Position numbers and translations under genes: made by a program
DNA from: Magnolia sinica
Taxonomy: Eukaryota; Streptophyta; Magnoliopsida; Magnoliales; Magnoliaceae
Reading direction: 5' to 3'
DNA length: 64,000 bases
Assembly (NCBI RefSeq): GCF_029962835.1
Contig: NC_080582.1
Location: 72,908,177 to 72,972,176 of the forward strand
Shown here: positions 22,300-33,377 of the stretch, piece after piece
Layout: each line of letters begins with the position of its first letter
How positions within the stretch are numbered: the stretch's first letter is position 1
Notes under the pieces: generated by a model
Databases searched by the model: none
What the model saw: only the letters and a program-made list of their open reading frames with translations
What the model was told of the DNA's origin: nothing

Positions 22300-22540
22300 C
22301 TGGATTCCACGTTGGTGGTCATGATCATGGCCCACTTGTTTGTTGGGGTTGGGTGGTCAGTTGGATTATCAAATGTGTGAGGCCAATGGTGTAGATTAGT
22401 GGGTCTCATCATCATAACCAATGGGGTTGGTGATCTAAGTGTGTGTCGTGGCCAACTGAGCCTGCATGATGAGTGATCTGATGATCGTAACCGCCCATGT
22501 GCTGGAGAATGTGATATGCGGGCCACCCAAAAAACGGTAA
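22300..22540. repeat. Foldback-type debris in the WRKY upstream region
   Basis: Words such as GGCCCACTTGTTTGTTGG, GTGGGTCTCATCATCATAAC and GATATGCGGGCCACCC are of the same kind as in the foldback elements elsewhere here. A complete pair of arms was not found. It begins ~475 bp before the ATG, so it could touch the gene's promoter. Confidence 0.35.
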
Positions 22541-22983
22541 ATGGATGAATGTAATTTTGGCCGTGAAAGGAAAATTTTCAATGGTGCATATTCAATTCTA
22601 TGAATCAAACGTTTAGAACATCATGGATGTGTGAGTAGGGGGAATAGCTTATTTACGGTAGTAACAAGAATATGAACGGTTCAGATGATCGGAACATTTC
22701 AGCATGTGGACTCCAGTGGGTGGCGACTCACGTTGGATACTGAGTCGATCTGTTTGTACTCTACCCGTTAGGTGAACTCACTTCCTAGATTGCGTATGGG
22801 ATAAGAATCAGTAGTCCGCGAGACATCGAATTAGTTAGACGCTTCTCGCCCACGCAAAACTTGTGGGTCCCATCATTTTCAACAATTGAAAATGGACATG
22901 GTTTGGTGGTCTAGTAGACTATCAAACCAGATTTTAGACTGGACAAAGTTTATCTGGTGTAAAAAAATCCGTGCCATTAAAAC

Positions 22984-23327
22984 AGTGGGCCCCACCATGA
23001 AGATCAACTATGTCAAAACCCAGATCGATCTATTCATTAGATCGGCCACATACAAGGTTTACAGTATGGTCCAAAATGAAAGCGTGTTGCCTGATACGTA
23101 CCGGTTTTGTCCGTAAATGATACCGATGCATCGGCCCAAACGGGCCTGATATGGGGCGGTACTGGGCGAAAATACTCGTTTTTGGTGGTTAATGATACGA
23201 TACACGTAGGCCGATTCAATGGTTGAGGATCTATCATCCTTTGTTTTTAAGATGGGCCCCCTAATAATAAGTGAATTGGCCTGATTATTGTAGAAGATGA
23301 TCTTCATGGTGGGGCCTTCCATTTACA
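22984..23327. mobile_element. Foldback element with an embedded GATACCGATGCATCGG-type repeat
   Basis: GGCCCCACCATGAAGATCA on the left (about 22988-23006) is exactly inverted on the right (TGATCTTCATGGTGGGGCC, about 23300-23318), and looser pairing continues for ~65 bp. Between the arms, 23060-23235 is a block with GATACGTACCGG, GATACCGATGCATCGG and AACGGGCCTGATATGG, which looks like a separate dispersed repeat. Confidence 0.6.
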
Positions 23328-23419
23328 TGGATCAGATGTCCTGCAAATATGTCATGTTGGTGAAAAAAGGGAGAGCTGCACTCAACGGCCAGGCAGCGTA
23401 CGGGTTGCTGTAGACGAGT

Positions 23420-23574
23420 CGAGTCGCGCGACTCGGAAAATATCCCCAGTCTTGGTCAAGCGTATGGTGAGGAGGGCCAATTTTGGGATATATGAAAGTT
23501 AGGAATTAGCACCGTAGGTAGGCTCTTGACTAGTCAAGGCACGACTAGAAAAGATTTTCCAAGTCGCGCGACTC
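23420..23574. repeat. Palindromic-word array (GAGTCGCGCGACTC / CTTGACTAGTCAAG)
   Basis: CGAGTCGCGCGACTCG (23420-23435) is a perfect 16-bp palindrome; CTTGACTAGTCAAG (23525-23538) is a perfect 14-bp palindrome; AGTCGCGCGACT (23562-23573) repeats the first core. The host element was not identified, but the arrangement mirrors the U3 word arrays of the Copia LTRs. Confidence 0.6.
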
Positions 23575-23599
23575 GCCTAACTGTTCATGTGCAACCTAT

Positions 23600-24040
23600 T
23601 CAAGTAGACAGGATTTTCAATTCCTCACTCATTAGAGCGGCAAATCTAATGATCACAACCCCAAGAATGGAATACATGATCCTGGGCGCATGGATGATTC
23701 TGAGTGTTTCGTATCCTTAAAGTGATCCACACCATCGATATGGTGGACCCCACTATTGCTTCACAATGGTTCAGATCTAGCCATATAATATCCGGCCTTC
23801 TCTCAATTGAATGGGGATTAATGTTATATATAATTCTTGTTTTTGTCATAACCGCTGAGTTGCAGGCCACCCGATGGATGTTTCAGATCATCCCATAACG
23901 GAGATTTTCAAGGCATTGCCACATCCACTAAGGGTGCCATTAGATCAATGGTCAGGATCACCCAACAATGAGCCCCAGTTGTAGAAATTGACCGAGGATA
24001 ATAGACCTGGGGACACTTACATGATATGCAGTGGTAACAA
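23600..24040. other. Intergenic, foldback-type words only
   Basis: ATGGTGGACCCCACTATTGC around 23740 and similar words, but no full arms and no gene. Confidence 0.3.
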
Positions 24041-24049
24041 ACTATCGCG

Positions 24050-26352
24050 GAACTTACAGTATGACATCTAATTTATTCAATAATTTTTGTCATATAATGA
24101 CCTACACTTAGAATAAAAATTAGGTCATTTTAGTCATCAATGTAATCCATGCATATGCATGATACCTAACACATTCAACCAATTTTTCCACACTTGATAC
24201 TCACTTTGAGCAAAAACTAGGCCAATCCAATCATCTTGATGAGCCTCACCATCAAAAAGAAGTTAAGAATGCTCAAGTGAAATGTGCTTTGACAATGAAT
24301 TATTATTACCTTTTACTTAAATTTTAATTCTTTTAATAATTTCTTTTAAATAAATACATTTCTTTTATATATATATATAAACACACGTAAGGTCATTACT
24401 AACTGCAATCTTGATATTCAACTAGCTACATTGTTGGCTAAAGAAAAAATATAACCTATGATGAATCTTTTTTTTAATCATAATCTACATTCACAAACTC
24501 AACCACTTCTAAATTTTTGTCCGCTATAACAAATAATCGTTTCAAAAGAATCATCAAAGTATGAAGGATCCACTTCATACTGGTTCAATAATCTCTACTC
24601 AAGTTTATCATGTACTTATTAATTGCTCTCACTGCTTGATAAATGTCTGGTCTAATGCACAACATGATAAATATAAAGTTCTCTACTACTAATGAATATA
24701 GTACTTGAGATTACATGTCTTCTCTACTTCCGTCCTAAGACATTTATCTAAAAATAATTTGTAATAAATAGGAAATTGAGTATTAATTAGATTAAAATTA
24801 TATACATTGAAATAGTATATAAGATTATTTTAACATAATCCTTTTTAAGTTATCTAGATTTTCTTATTCTTTCTATCTTTAAATACGGTAATCCCAAAAT
24901 TTTGATTAACTACACTCAAGTCCTTCATATTAAATTTTTTAACCAAACGAGCTTTTAATAATACAATAGTATATTTATTAGTACATATAACTAACCTGTT
25001 GTCTACACACAATAGCAAGATAATAAACTCACCATTACCAATACGAACATGGGCACAATAGTCTACCTCGTATTTCTAAATGTTAAGTTCACAATGAAGG
25101 AATCAAACGACTTATATCGATAATTTAACGTCTAATATAAATTATAAAACAATTTATTCAATCGACAAAGAAAATTCTTTTTATTTTTTTTAATACGATC
25201 TCTAAGTTTAGTTATATAAAATTTATTAATCAAAATTTTCATACAAAAATACAATTTACGATCTCTAAGTTTAGTAATATAAAATTTCCTAATCAAAATT
25301 TTCATACAAAATACAGTTTTTATATCCAACTATTCAAGATCTGAATCCAGTACTATTGTTATACTCAACATAGTATGAATAGTACTCAATTAAATGATTA
25401 GAAAGAAATTTTCATTGAAGTCAATAAATAATTTCTAAACATATTAATTTACTATTAATCATGCTTAATATTTTTTAATATTCTAAGTAGTATCTTTCTT
25501 CGGCTTATCGAACCATCTCCAACTATAATAACCACACTCTTTTTAGGCAATCCAACCAATTCTTAAATTTTATTTTTATGCATAGCTTCCATTTCCTCCT
25601 TTATGTACACTCTCTACTTGCTAGCATCCACAAATTTACATGACTCTCGATATCAACAAATAGTGCACTCTTCTATCATGCAAGAATAAGCTGTAGCATG
25701 ATTTTTAAGTCAAATGTTAGGTTTTGTAGGTATCTTTGGTCAGCCTTAATTACTTTGAATTTCAACCCCTGATATCTCATCCACATGCTCTTCACCAGTT
25801 TCATCTTCAACGATATCATCAATATATTCATCTTCTAGATCGGTAGACTAATTTTGAACAGTATTTAAAAATACTAGTTATTTCTCACATCTTTGAGCTT
25901 TATAGTTCCATATCTTTCTTTATTAAAACTATATATCTGTTAAACACCAACTTGTAAAGAGTATGGTCTCACAATCTATACATATTGTTCCATTTGCATA
26001 TCTAAAAATATATATATTATAGGCCTCATATACAGCTTAATCCTTTGCTATTTGGGAATCCACACATAAGAGCTACAGCTAAAGGTACAAAGGAATAAAT
26101 AATTTTAAAAAAAATTATATTATACTTATTTAGGGATATTACAATCTAGTACACTCGTAGGAGAGCGATTCACTAAATAATAAGTCATGTTAATTATTTT
26201 TACACTACAACACTATTCAAGCCTAGTTAACTGAGCATGTTTATAGCAAGATCCATAAGCCTACAATTCATACGTTTAACAACTTTATCCTATTGTGAAA
26301 TACTAGGAACTGTGTAATACATCTCAATGTCATGCTCACTGAAGAAATCCTT
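24050..26352 (-). pseudogene. Decayed Copia pol (integrase, RT, RNase H)
   Basis: Minus-strand fragments occur in the right order. Integrase near 26345-26140: FFSEHDIEMYYTVPSISQ and LMDLAINMLS, cf. the MNRTLMEKVRCMLS block. RT near 25329-25132: MDIKTVF...FLCRLNKLFYNLY, cf. MDVKTAFLNG...LCKLNKSLYGL. RNase H near 24690-24540: RPDIYQAVRAINKYMI and MKWILHTL. Stops and shifts are everywhere and base composition is very AT-rich, so it is an old copy. A MITE and a LINE interrupt its upstream part. Confidence 0.7.
25195..25319 (-). repeat. 63-bp tandem duplication inside the Copia RT relic
   Basis: Two copies (25195-25257, 25258-25319) beginning ACGATCTCTAAGTTTAGT. On the minus strand the reading ILIRKFYITKLRDR is followed by ILINKFYITKLRDR. 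The duplication is close to 21 codons and differs at only a few bases. Confidence 0.75.
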
Positions 26353-26622
26353 AAGACCTGTTTGGTTTTCCAGTTACAATTTTAATTAGCTAAAAATTGG
26401 TAAGATTAATTACCCTAGTGATTGTGTGGTGACATTACTTACATTTGACTGCATTGATTATATCATGCCAATACTTGTTTTATAAGGGTATTATTATAAA
26501 AATAAGCTTTTTAGTATGTAAAAATATAATGATTATAATTTCTTTTACTTAGAATAATTATAAGGGTATTTGAATCTTATTTTTAGTGTAGTAATTTTCT
26601 CTTAACCAAACACCTTGAAAAA
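26353..26622. mobile_element. MITE with TGTTTGGTT ends
   Basis: Left end GACCTGTTTGGTTTTCC, right end CTTAACCAAACACCTTG: imperfect inverted repeats. The ~270-bp AT-rich body has no ORF. It sits upstream of the Copia integrase fragment. TSD not resolved. Confidence 0.5.
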
Positions 26623-26725
26623 TAATGATGGCTCATTTACTTTAATTTACACCGAAATTTGAAAATTCTAATAAGCCTTTAAATTCTTTTAAGATGCAAT
26701 TTCTTTCATTATTAGCTCTCAGACA

Positions 26726-27814
26726 TTTTTTTTTCACAAAATGATTGTTCATTTCACTAAATCATCACCTTTACATTCGGGCACCCCATGACATAAAATA
26801 GGAGAATCTATCATGAAAAAGGAATAAAAAAACTGCACAAAGATCCAAAAAACAAGCTCAGACAATCTTAACCGAACTCAACCCAACCTTATCGAGAAAG
26901 ATAAGTCCTCTAACCTATTGAGGGAGCTCAAATAGATTTTCGAACAAAGAATGAGACTGGGAAACGCTTCTTAAACAGGTCATAAAATCCGCAGGCGAGT
27001 TTCTTTCCCTAAGGACGTGCACAAAACTAGTTCAACCTCTCATCTTCAATTGATTTATCCTATACAACCATGACTTCCATTTCCAACCTGATTTAGTCAC
27101 CCTATTAAGAATATCTATAACCAACCGCGAATCAGATTCAATAATGACTTGATAGAGTCCCCTTTGAAAACTGAGGGATAGGCCATCATGCACAGCTCGT
27201 AACTCAGCAATAGTGTTAGATCCGACACCATAAGCAGCTAAAAAAACAAAACTGAAATCGCCTTTCTCCCCTCTATAAATCCTACCACTGCCAGATCTCC
27301 CCGGATTTCCTCTGGCCGATCCGTCTACATTAATTTTTACCGATCTAGATGAGGAACTCTCCCATTTAATCAACAAGGCTAAACCGCAAGTTCTTGTATT
27401 AAGAGTCGAATCACTGATCCCCATCCAAGGAGGGCATTCAGACGTAAGGGCACCTAAATCACTTCTTGAGTCGTTAAGTAGCGCAACCCACCGCCTGATT
27501 TTCGTAACGATTCTATCGCAGGATACCGGAAAACTATCAAAGACTGATACATTTCGAGCTTTCCATATCTCCCAGATGATTAGGCATGGAGAAAGCATGT
27601 AAATTACCGATTTTCTCGGCTTGGTAGATGCCGCCGCCCACCACTACGCTAACATTGCTTCAATGGAAATTGCTGTCATTACATTAATCTCAAACAATTT
27701 GTCAACTACAAACCACACATGTTGGGCTAATCTACTAGCAATGAATAGGTGATACAAAAATTCTTGTGCGTATGACTGAGTGTCTTGGAGGGCACAGCAC
27801 ACACATTTGGATGC
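26726..27814 (-). mobile_element. LINE insertion (~1.09 kb), RNase H end, with TSD
   Basis: Minus strand reads FLYHLFIASRLAQHVW, LIIWEIWKARNVSVFD, then RNase H: KINVDGSARGNPGRSGSG, AELRAVHDGL, IESDSRLVIDILN (27598-27032), a stop, and FVHVLRERNSPADFM and LIFLDKVGL further on. A T-run at 26726-26733 is the poly(A) end. Flanks TAGCTCTCAGACA (26713-26725) and TATCTCTCAGACC (27815-27827) are an imperfect 13-bp TSD, giving both boundaries. Confidence 0.8.
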
Positions 27815-27827
27815 TATCTCTCAGACC

Positions 27828-29190
27828 CTTAATCTTATTTCTCTTCTAGTTTTTAACCAATGTTTTAATCTTAATAAAGCGCATAAAAATATCATTTTCT
27901 TTTTAACATGTGAGACCATATAAACATTACTTTTATTTCAACATATAAATATATATCTTTCTACAAAAATTATCAATAAAAAAATAAAATACTTTGAACT
28001 TCTCAAGGATTTGACGGCAGTTCCCAAATATTAAAATAAATAAGATTAATATATCCCTAATTTCGTAGTGGATGAAGGAAAAATGAACATTATGAAGCTT
28101 GTTAAGCATATATTTTTCATAAAGCTCTAAAATAATAGATTTGAAACTAAAAAGTGAATTTCAATCAAGAAGTAAATTTCAATAAAGAAATACTTTTAGT
28201 CCTTACTCATTTGACCAAACTGCTTGTTTCAAATTATAAAGATTTTTTCATAGCATTGACAACAATAGCACTGCCGACCATAATATCTTTGATTAAGATA
28301 TAAACCACCCATCAACTCTTACTTCATAATTACTATCGTCCTTCTTACAATTTTCAATCAATCATTTTTACGAAAAAATTTATAGTCATCTTTATCACAT
28401 TTTTTCAATGACGAAAGACTCATCCTCAAGACCGGTATCTGTTACAAACTTGAAACTGTATATATGAAACAATCAAATATTGTAATTTTAATATCCTTAC
28501 TATCAATAATTTTTCACGTGTTAATATCACCGACATGAACTATCACATCATCATATAACTGATATATACAAATAATTTTTATGTGGTATCATATGGAACA
28601 AAGCATTTAAATCCAAGATCCAATAATTATTTAGATTCTTTTGTGTAACCATAAACAACAAAACTTTCCTGTCTTCAGATGAATCATTTTTCTTAACTAG
28701 GTTTCCTTTGGATCCCTTTAAATACGATGCTTAAGCATGCAAATTAAGTTTAGAAATTTTCAAATTTACTTTTTTAAATTTATAATTTTTTGCACAAATG
28801 ACCGTTCTTTTTACAATTCTAATACTTTCATATTTTGTACCTTTTCAACTTGGGTTTTATCTAATTTCTCCCATTTCATGCAACAAAAATTCAAAACCTG
28901 AGTCCAGTGACCCTAATCTCATATTCTAAAATGTGAACTAATATTGCATGCATTCATTCATTATATTCTCATTCAATTTATCATATATCCAAACCAAACA
29001 ATGATTAAATCATCGATATGTGATAAAATAAACTTACACTTTATGAATACAAAATTCAAATCCATTATTACAACGAAATCATTTACTTAACTCTCTACTT
29101 TAAATTCATTGAAAGTTCTCAAATAAAAATATAAATTAATTATCCAAATCTAATAAAAGTAACTATTTAATTACTCTTCATCTTCTACTC
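27828..29190. other. Very AT-rich, probable decayed retroelement
   Basis: No supported ORF. Around 28200-28720 the texture resembles more of a Copia polyprotein on the minus strand, but I could not name a domain. The remainder is A/T low complexity. Confidence 0.3.
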
Positions 29191-29439
29191 ATTTGTCATC
29201 CCGAAAACCTGTAAAAGTAATCAATTTAGGTTAGTTAGAAGTCTAGTGAAATCATACCCACCACAAGTTTGAAACACACAATAAAGGCAAGTAAAATATG
29301 ACTTAATATAAATCAAAATGAAATGCAAGAATGACATAAATTCAAAATAAACAAAATAGAGTCATATAACATATAACAAAATGTAATATAATAATATAAA
29401 ATTTATACAATAAGTATAATGTAATGATACATAAATCAT

Positions 29440-29965
29440 CCAAGATATGTAGTCAAGGGTATCCCTATTTAATAATCCCACAAATGTGTACAATACAACT
29501 TATCCTAGAGATGATCATTTAGAAAACTCTCACTCGATAATCTCACCAATGCATATAATGCAAGTCATCATGTAAATTATCCTTTAGGGAACCCCCGCTC
29601 GATAGTCCTACCAATGCATGTAATTTAAGTCATATTGGGGATGATCGTCTAGGGAACCCTCGCTTAATAATTACACCAATATATACAATATAAGTAATCA
29701 TGGAGATGATCTTATAGAGAACTAGCACTTAATAATCTCACTAATACATGTAGTGTAGGTCATCTAAGAGAAAATTCTCAAGGAAACCATGGTCGATAAT
29801 ATCACCAATGCAAATCATCCTTACCATATAATTCAAGTAAACCCCTACTCGATAATCCCACCAAAACAATAATCTTTGAGATGTAGTCAAGGAAATCTTC
29901 ACTCTATAATTCCATCAAAATTATTATCATAAGATATACTCAAGAGAACCCCTGCTCAATAATCC
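29440..29965. repeat. Degenerate ~60-66-bp tandem repeat, ~8 units
   Basis: The core GGAACCC.CGCTCGATAATC-CCACCAATGCATGTAAT recurs at roughly regular spacing (about 29470, 29530, 29595, 29655, 29720, 29790, 29845, 29890, 29945), separated by CAAGTCATC.TGGAGATGATC. Strongly diverged. Such arrays occur in some Gypsy LTRs. Confidence 0.6.
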
Positions 29966-30819
29966 CAGTAAAATAAATAAATTAAATTCAATGCATTATA
30001 TGATGAAGCGGACAATTCAATAATCAAGAACTCCATGATTTCAATGCAATTTAAAAAATTCAAACAATTGGTTTAAACACTCACAATCATAATGCGTGTA
30101 AACTTAATTATATTTTTTATTATAAAAAAAATACTACAACCAAATGATACACTTATTATAGTACATTTAAGATTCAATAAACTACACAGGGTATAAATGC
30201 ATAAGATAAATTAAAGAAACATACATCGTGGATCAAGATTCGAATAGGTAATAATAAAGGGTTATCATCAATGGCTACAACTATATAAGAATATCAAAAC
30301 TTAAATGTTTAAAGTGACAGTTGAGAAAAAAGTCTCTAAGTCAAAAGGGAAGAAAATGTTTATTCTCAACCCCAAAAGGATAAAATTTAAAGAGAAAATA
30401 TTAGACCCTTACAAAATGGTTAAATCTAAAAGAAAAAATTTATTATTTTGTATTTCAAAAGTGGATAAAATTCCTTACCAAGAATTACAAATTGCATAAA
30501 AAGGAAAGAAAAATATGAAATTCAAATTGAAATGCATCGAACTTGAAATGAATGGAAGAAAATTAAACTAGAGTGGATGATCAAATACCTATATACGATC
30601 GTGGTTTTCAATTCGTACTATATCTAAATCAAGCATGAACCGAACTGACTAGGCAAGTCGACTCAGTTTGATCTACTTATACTCGATTGTAGTTGCTTCC
30701 ACCTAAACTGCTAAATTCTTTGCTTTTCCAATAGGGATTTATATTTACTAGAGTGGAATTGACCCAAAACTAAGCCTAACTCATCCCTGAACTCAGTAGA
30801 AAAAGTCAAGTGTATTCAC
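29966..30819. other. AT-rich spacer, no gene
   Basis: A Lys-rich open frame at 30305-30499 follows from A-rich composition and shows no domain. Probably LTR DNA joined to the tandem repeat before it. Confidence 0.3.
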
Positions 30820-30848
30820 AATGACTCACTCTCTCTTCTCCATCATTT

Positions 30849-30852
<4 letters not shown>

Positions 30853-30887
<35 letters not shown>

Positions 30888-30888
30888 C
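30853..30888. repeat. (CT)n microsatellite
   Basis: About 18 uninterrupted CT units. A TATATATA-containing block at 30930 follows, as in an LTR promoter, but no LTR pair was found. Confidence 0.8.
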
Positions 30889-30939
30889 TAACACGATCTA
30901 CTGTGACTTATTTCTCAGAGTGGGAGGGAGTATATATAG

Positions 30940-32225
30940 CTTTAAATATCTAGTACAAGCTTCTAGAAAACTCTACAAAATGACTCGGCATAGTTTTTTT
31001 AAAAAAATAACTTGGTTCTCGCAAATTTTCATATTCTAATTTCTATTTTTTGTCACTTTAAGAAACTTAGATAGTTCTTGATATTTAAATAACGATCAAG
31101 TGGCCCACCCAATGAATGGTATGGATCATAAGATGGTTCCTTTTTAAGAATTAATGGCTGACTTTTTTAATGAGAAAGAAAACTCCTCTAATGGTGAATT
31201 CTCGTTTAGGTAATGTCTCTTTCAGATAGACACTAAATGATCCAAATGGGTCACACGGAGCTTGTGATTAACTCAAATCAAATGCTCAAATCGATTTAAC
31301 CAGTGGGTTTGAAGGTTGAAATGGTTTTCCTCGCTATTACTACGAGTTTATAGGCATGACTCGGGGCAAAAAATCATTTTTGACAATGTCTTTGGGTAAG
31401 AATTGTAAAATTCGAATGTAATAGACATTAAATGTGGTGCTACCATGGTTGTAAACAATCTGGATCAAGATTCAACCTCCACACAGTAGCGACAATCTGC
31501 CCATACAATGGATTTCTTGATACTTGTTTAAGTATCGTGAGGTTTCATCCAAATGTAAGGTTATTTATCTTTATTTGAATGGTTACAATTTGACATACAA
31601 ATTATTGAAATTACTCAGAGAAAGTCTTTCTTATTTTATGGATAATTTTCAAACATAACTAGCCGACATATCGTTTACATATGGTTGTTTGCCTTTTAAG
31701 ATCATACATGCATCTACACGTGCCGTATTCTTGTTTGTACGTGCACACAGTGGGGTTGAATCAGTGGTTGATCAAGGCTTTAAGTTTATAAGATCCTTCT
31801 ATCTAATAATTCATATCAGCGAGAAGTGATTTCAATTAGTCATTATTTGATCAAATTGTTATAAGAGGCCAATTTCGCAAGTTAACGATCGGATCTTACT
31901 AGAAATATAAATCAATGATCAATGGATATTCTTTAAGTTGTTAGGAAATATATGTATGGTTTCCTTAAATCAATGGTTTGATCGTCGTTTAGTAAGTGTA
32001 TATTAATATACAAGTTCAAGATGTCTAATAATGATATATAAGCTTGAGATGCCTAAAAGTATATTTATATCTATGTCTATGGAAGAATGGACCTTAGATG
32101 ATGATTTTGACAGTAAATTAAACATTATTTGTAACAAGCAAGATGAACTAACTTGATTTCAGAATGAATATACATATGAGCGGGTATATAGATTTCATAT
32201 TAGTTTAATATGATTAGGTGGTCCT
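30940..32225. other. Spacer without recognised features
   Basis: AT-rich, no ORF with similarity I recognise, no foldback arms. Isolated GTGGCCCACCCAATG at ~31100. Confidence 0.3.
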
Positions 32226-32389
32226 TGTAATAACCCAAATTAATCTTGATTGTCTAATTTTAAGTATTAATCGACGTACCCAATTAATCCGATATGACCG
32301 TCGATATACAAGATCAACTGTTCTAATCTCAACCATTGATTTAGACATATCCAATCCAACTGTTTATTAACTAATAAATTCAACCATAC

Positions 32390-32670
32390 ATTTAACCATC
32401 CATCCAACGACACAACCATCAAACTGTCCATATGTTGAAATCATTGAAATACTTGTCCATCCATCTAAACTGACTGTCCATCTCACTTGTCATGTGGCCA
32501 CTTACAATTCTACCCACTCATTTCACCAACAATCCACAAGTACATCCCAAAGTCCATCCCTCAATCATACATGAACTCATTTAACCGTACGTTTATCCAT
32601 CCATCTATCCATACATCCATCTGTCCATCTATGTATACATTCATCCATCCATCTACATCATCCATTTCTG
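32390..32670. repeat. Degenerate (ATCC)n-rich tract
   Basis: Dense CATCCATC and TCCATCTATCCATAC words, most regular at 32597-32665. No gene. Confidence 0.7.
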
Positions 32671-32699
32671 CACCATTAAATATATCACAACCATAGGTT

Positions 32700-32940
32700 A
32701 ATTCATGCATCAAATATGTACACCCATTTCATGCATGCACATCTCTCACACATGCTATATGCACACACACTTATCACACGTGTGACATGCACACACATGT
32801 GGCACATGCATGCGGCACATATGAGATGCATGGTGCACGTGTGGCATGCACACACATGTGGCACACTCACGTGGCACACATGAGATGCATGGTGCACGTG
32901 TGGCATGCACACACATATGGCACAAGTACATGCAGTGCAT
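32700..32940. repeat. CA/TG-rich minisatellite, long alternating purine-pyrimidine runs
   Basis: The block ATGAGATGCATGGTGCACGT plus GTGGCATGCACACACAT occurs twice (starting about 32820 and 32880), with further partial copies to the left. GCATGC, CACGTG and TGCA palindromes are frequent. It yields a Cys/His-rich frame that is a composition artefact. Confidence 0.75.
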
Positions 32941-33135
32941 GAAAACTTTAAAAAAATATGAAACACATGTTTTAAATGAAGTGAAAATGAAAATAAAATA
33001 AAGAGAAATGGTAACAGATTAAAGGTTCTCTTTCACACATGCTACATATGTGAAAGGAGCTTATAAAAAGGGATGCATGAGAGAGAGATGCATGGTGAAA
33101 ACGTGGAGTGGAGTGTGCTTTTACGTGAAAAGAGT

Positions 33136-33136
<1 letters not shown>

Positions 33137-33172
<36 letters not shown>
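33137..33172. repeat. (GA)n microsatellite
   Basis: About 18 GA units, with further GA-rich DNA to 33260. Confidence 0.85.
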
Positions 33173-33175
<3 letters not shown>

Positions 33176-33333
33176 TGCTAGTCATTTATATTGAAAAGAG
33201 AGGGAGAGAGAGAGAGAAGAGAGAGAAAATGGAAGAAAGAAAATAAAGAAAAGAGAAAAGGGAAGAAAGAAAAAAATACTTTTTTCTTCTTATAAAAAAT
33301 GTGAGTATCTCTCACTTGATATTTATAAGAGAA

Positions 33334-33338
<5 letters not shown>

Positions 33339-33376
<38 letters not shown>

Positions 33377-33377
33377 T
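33339..33377. repeat. Compound (TA)n(CA)n microsatellite
   Basis: Seven TA units pass directly into about 12 CA units. Confidence 0.85.

Noticed and set aside
29440..29965. CRISPR-like array
   Set aside because: Units are diverged and spacers are not unique; the genome is clearly plant nuclear.
30305..30499. Lys-rich plus-strand frame
   Set aside because: Composition artefact of A-rich DNA.
32703..32966. Cys/His-rich minus-strand frame resembling a metal-binding protein
   Set aside because: It is the translation of the CA/TG minisatellite; the Cys-His pattern follows the DNA repeat and two frames are equally open.
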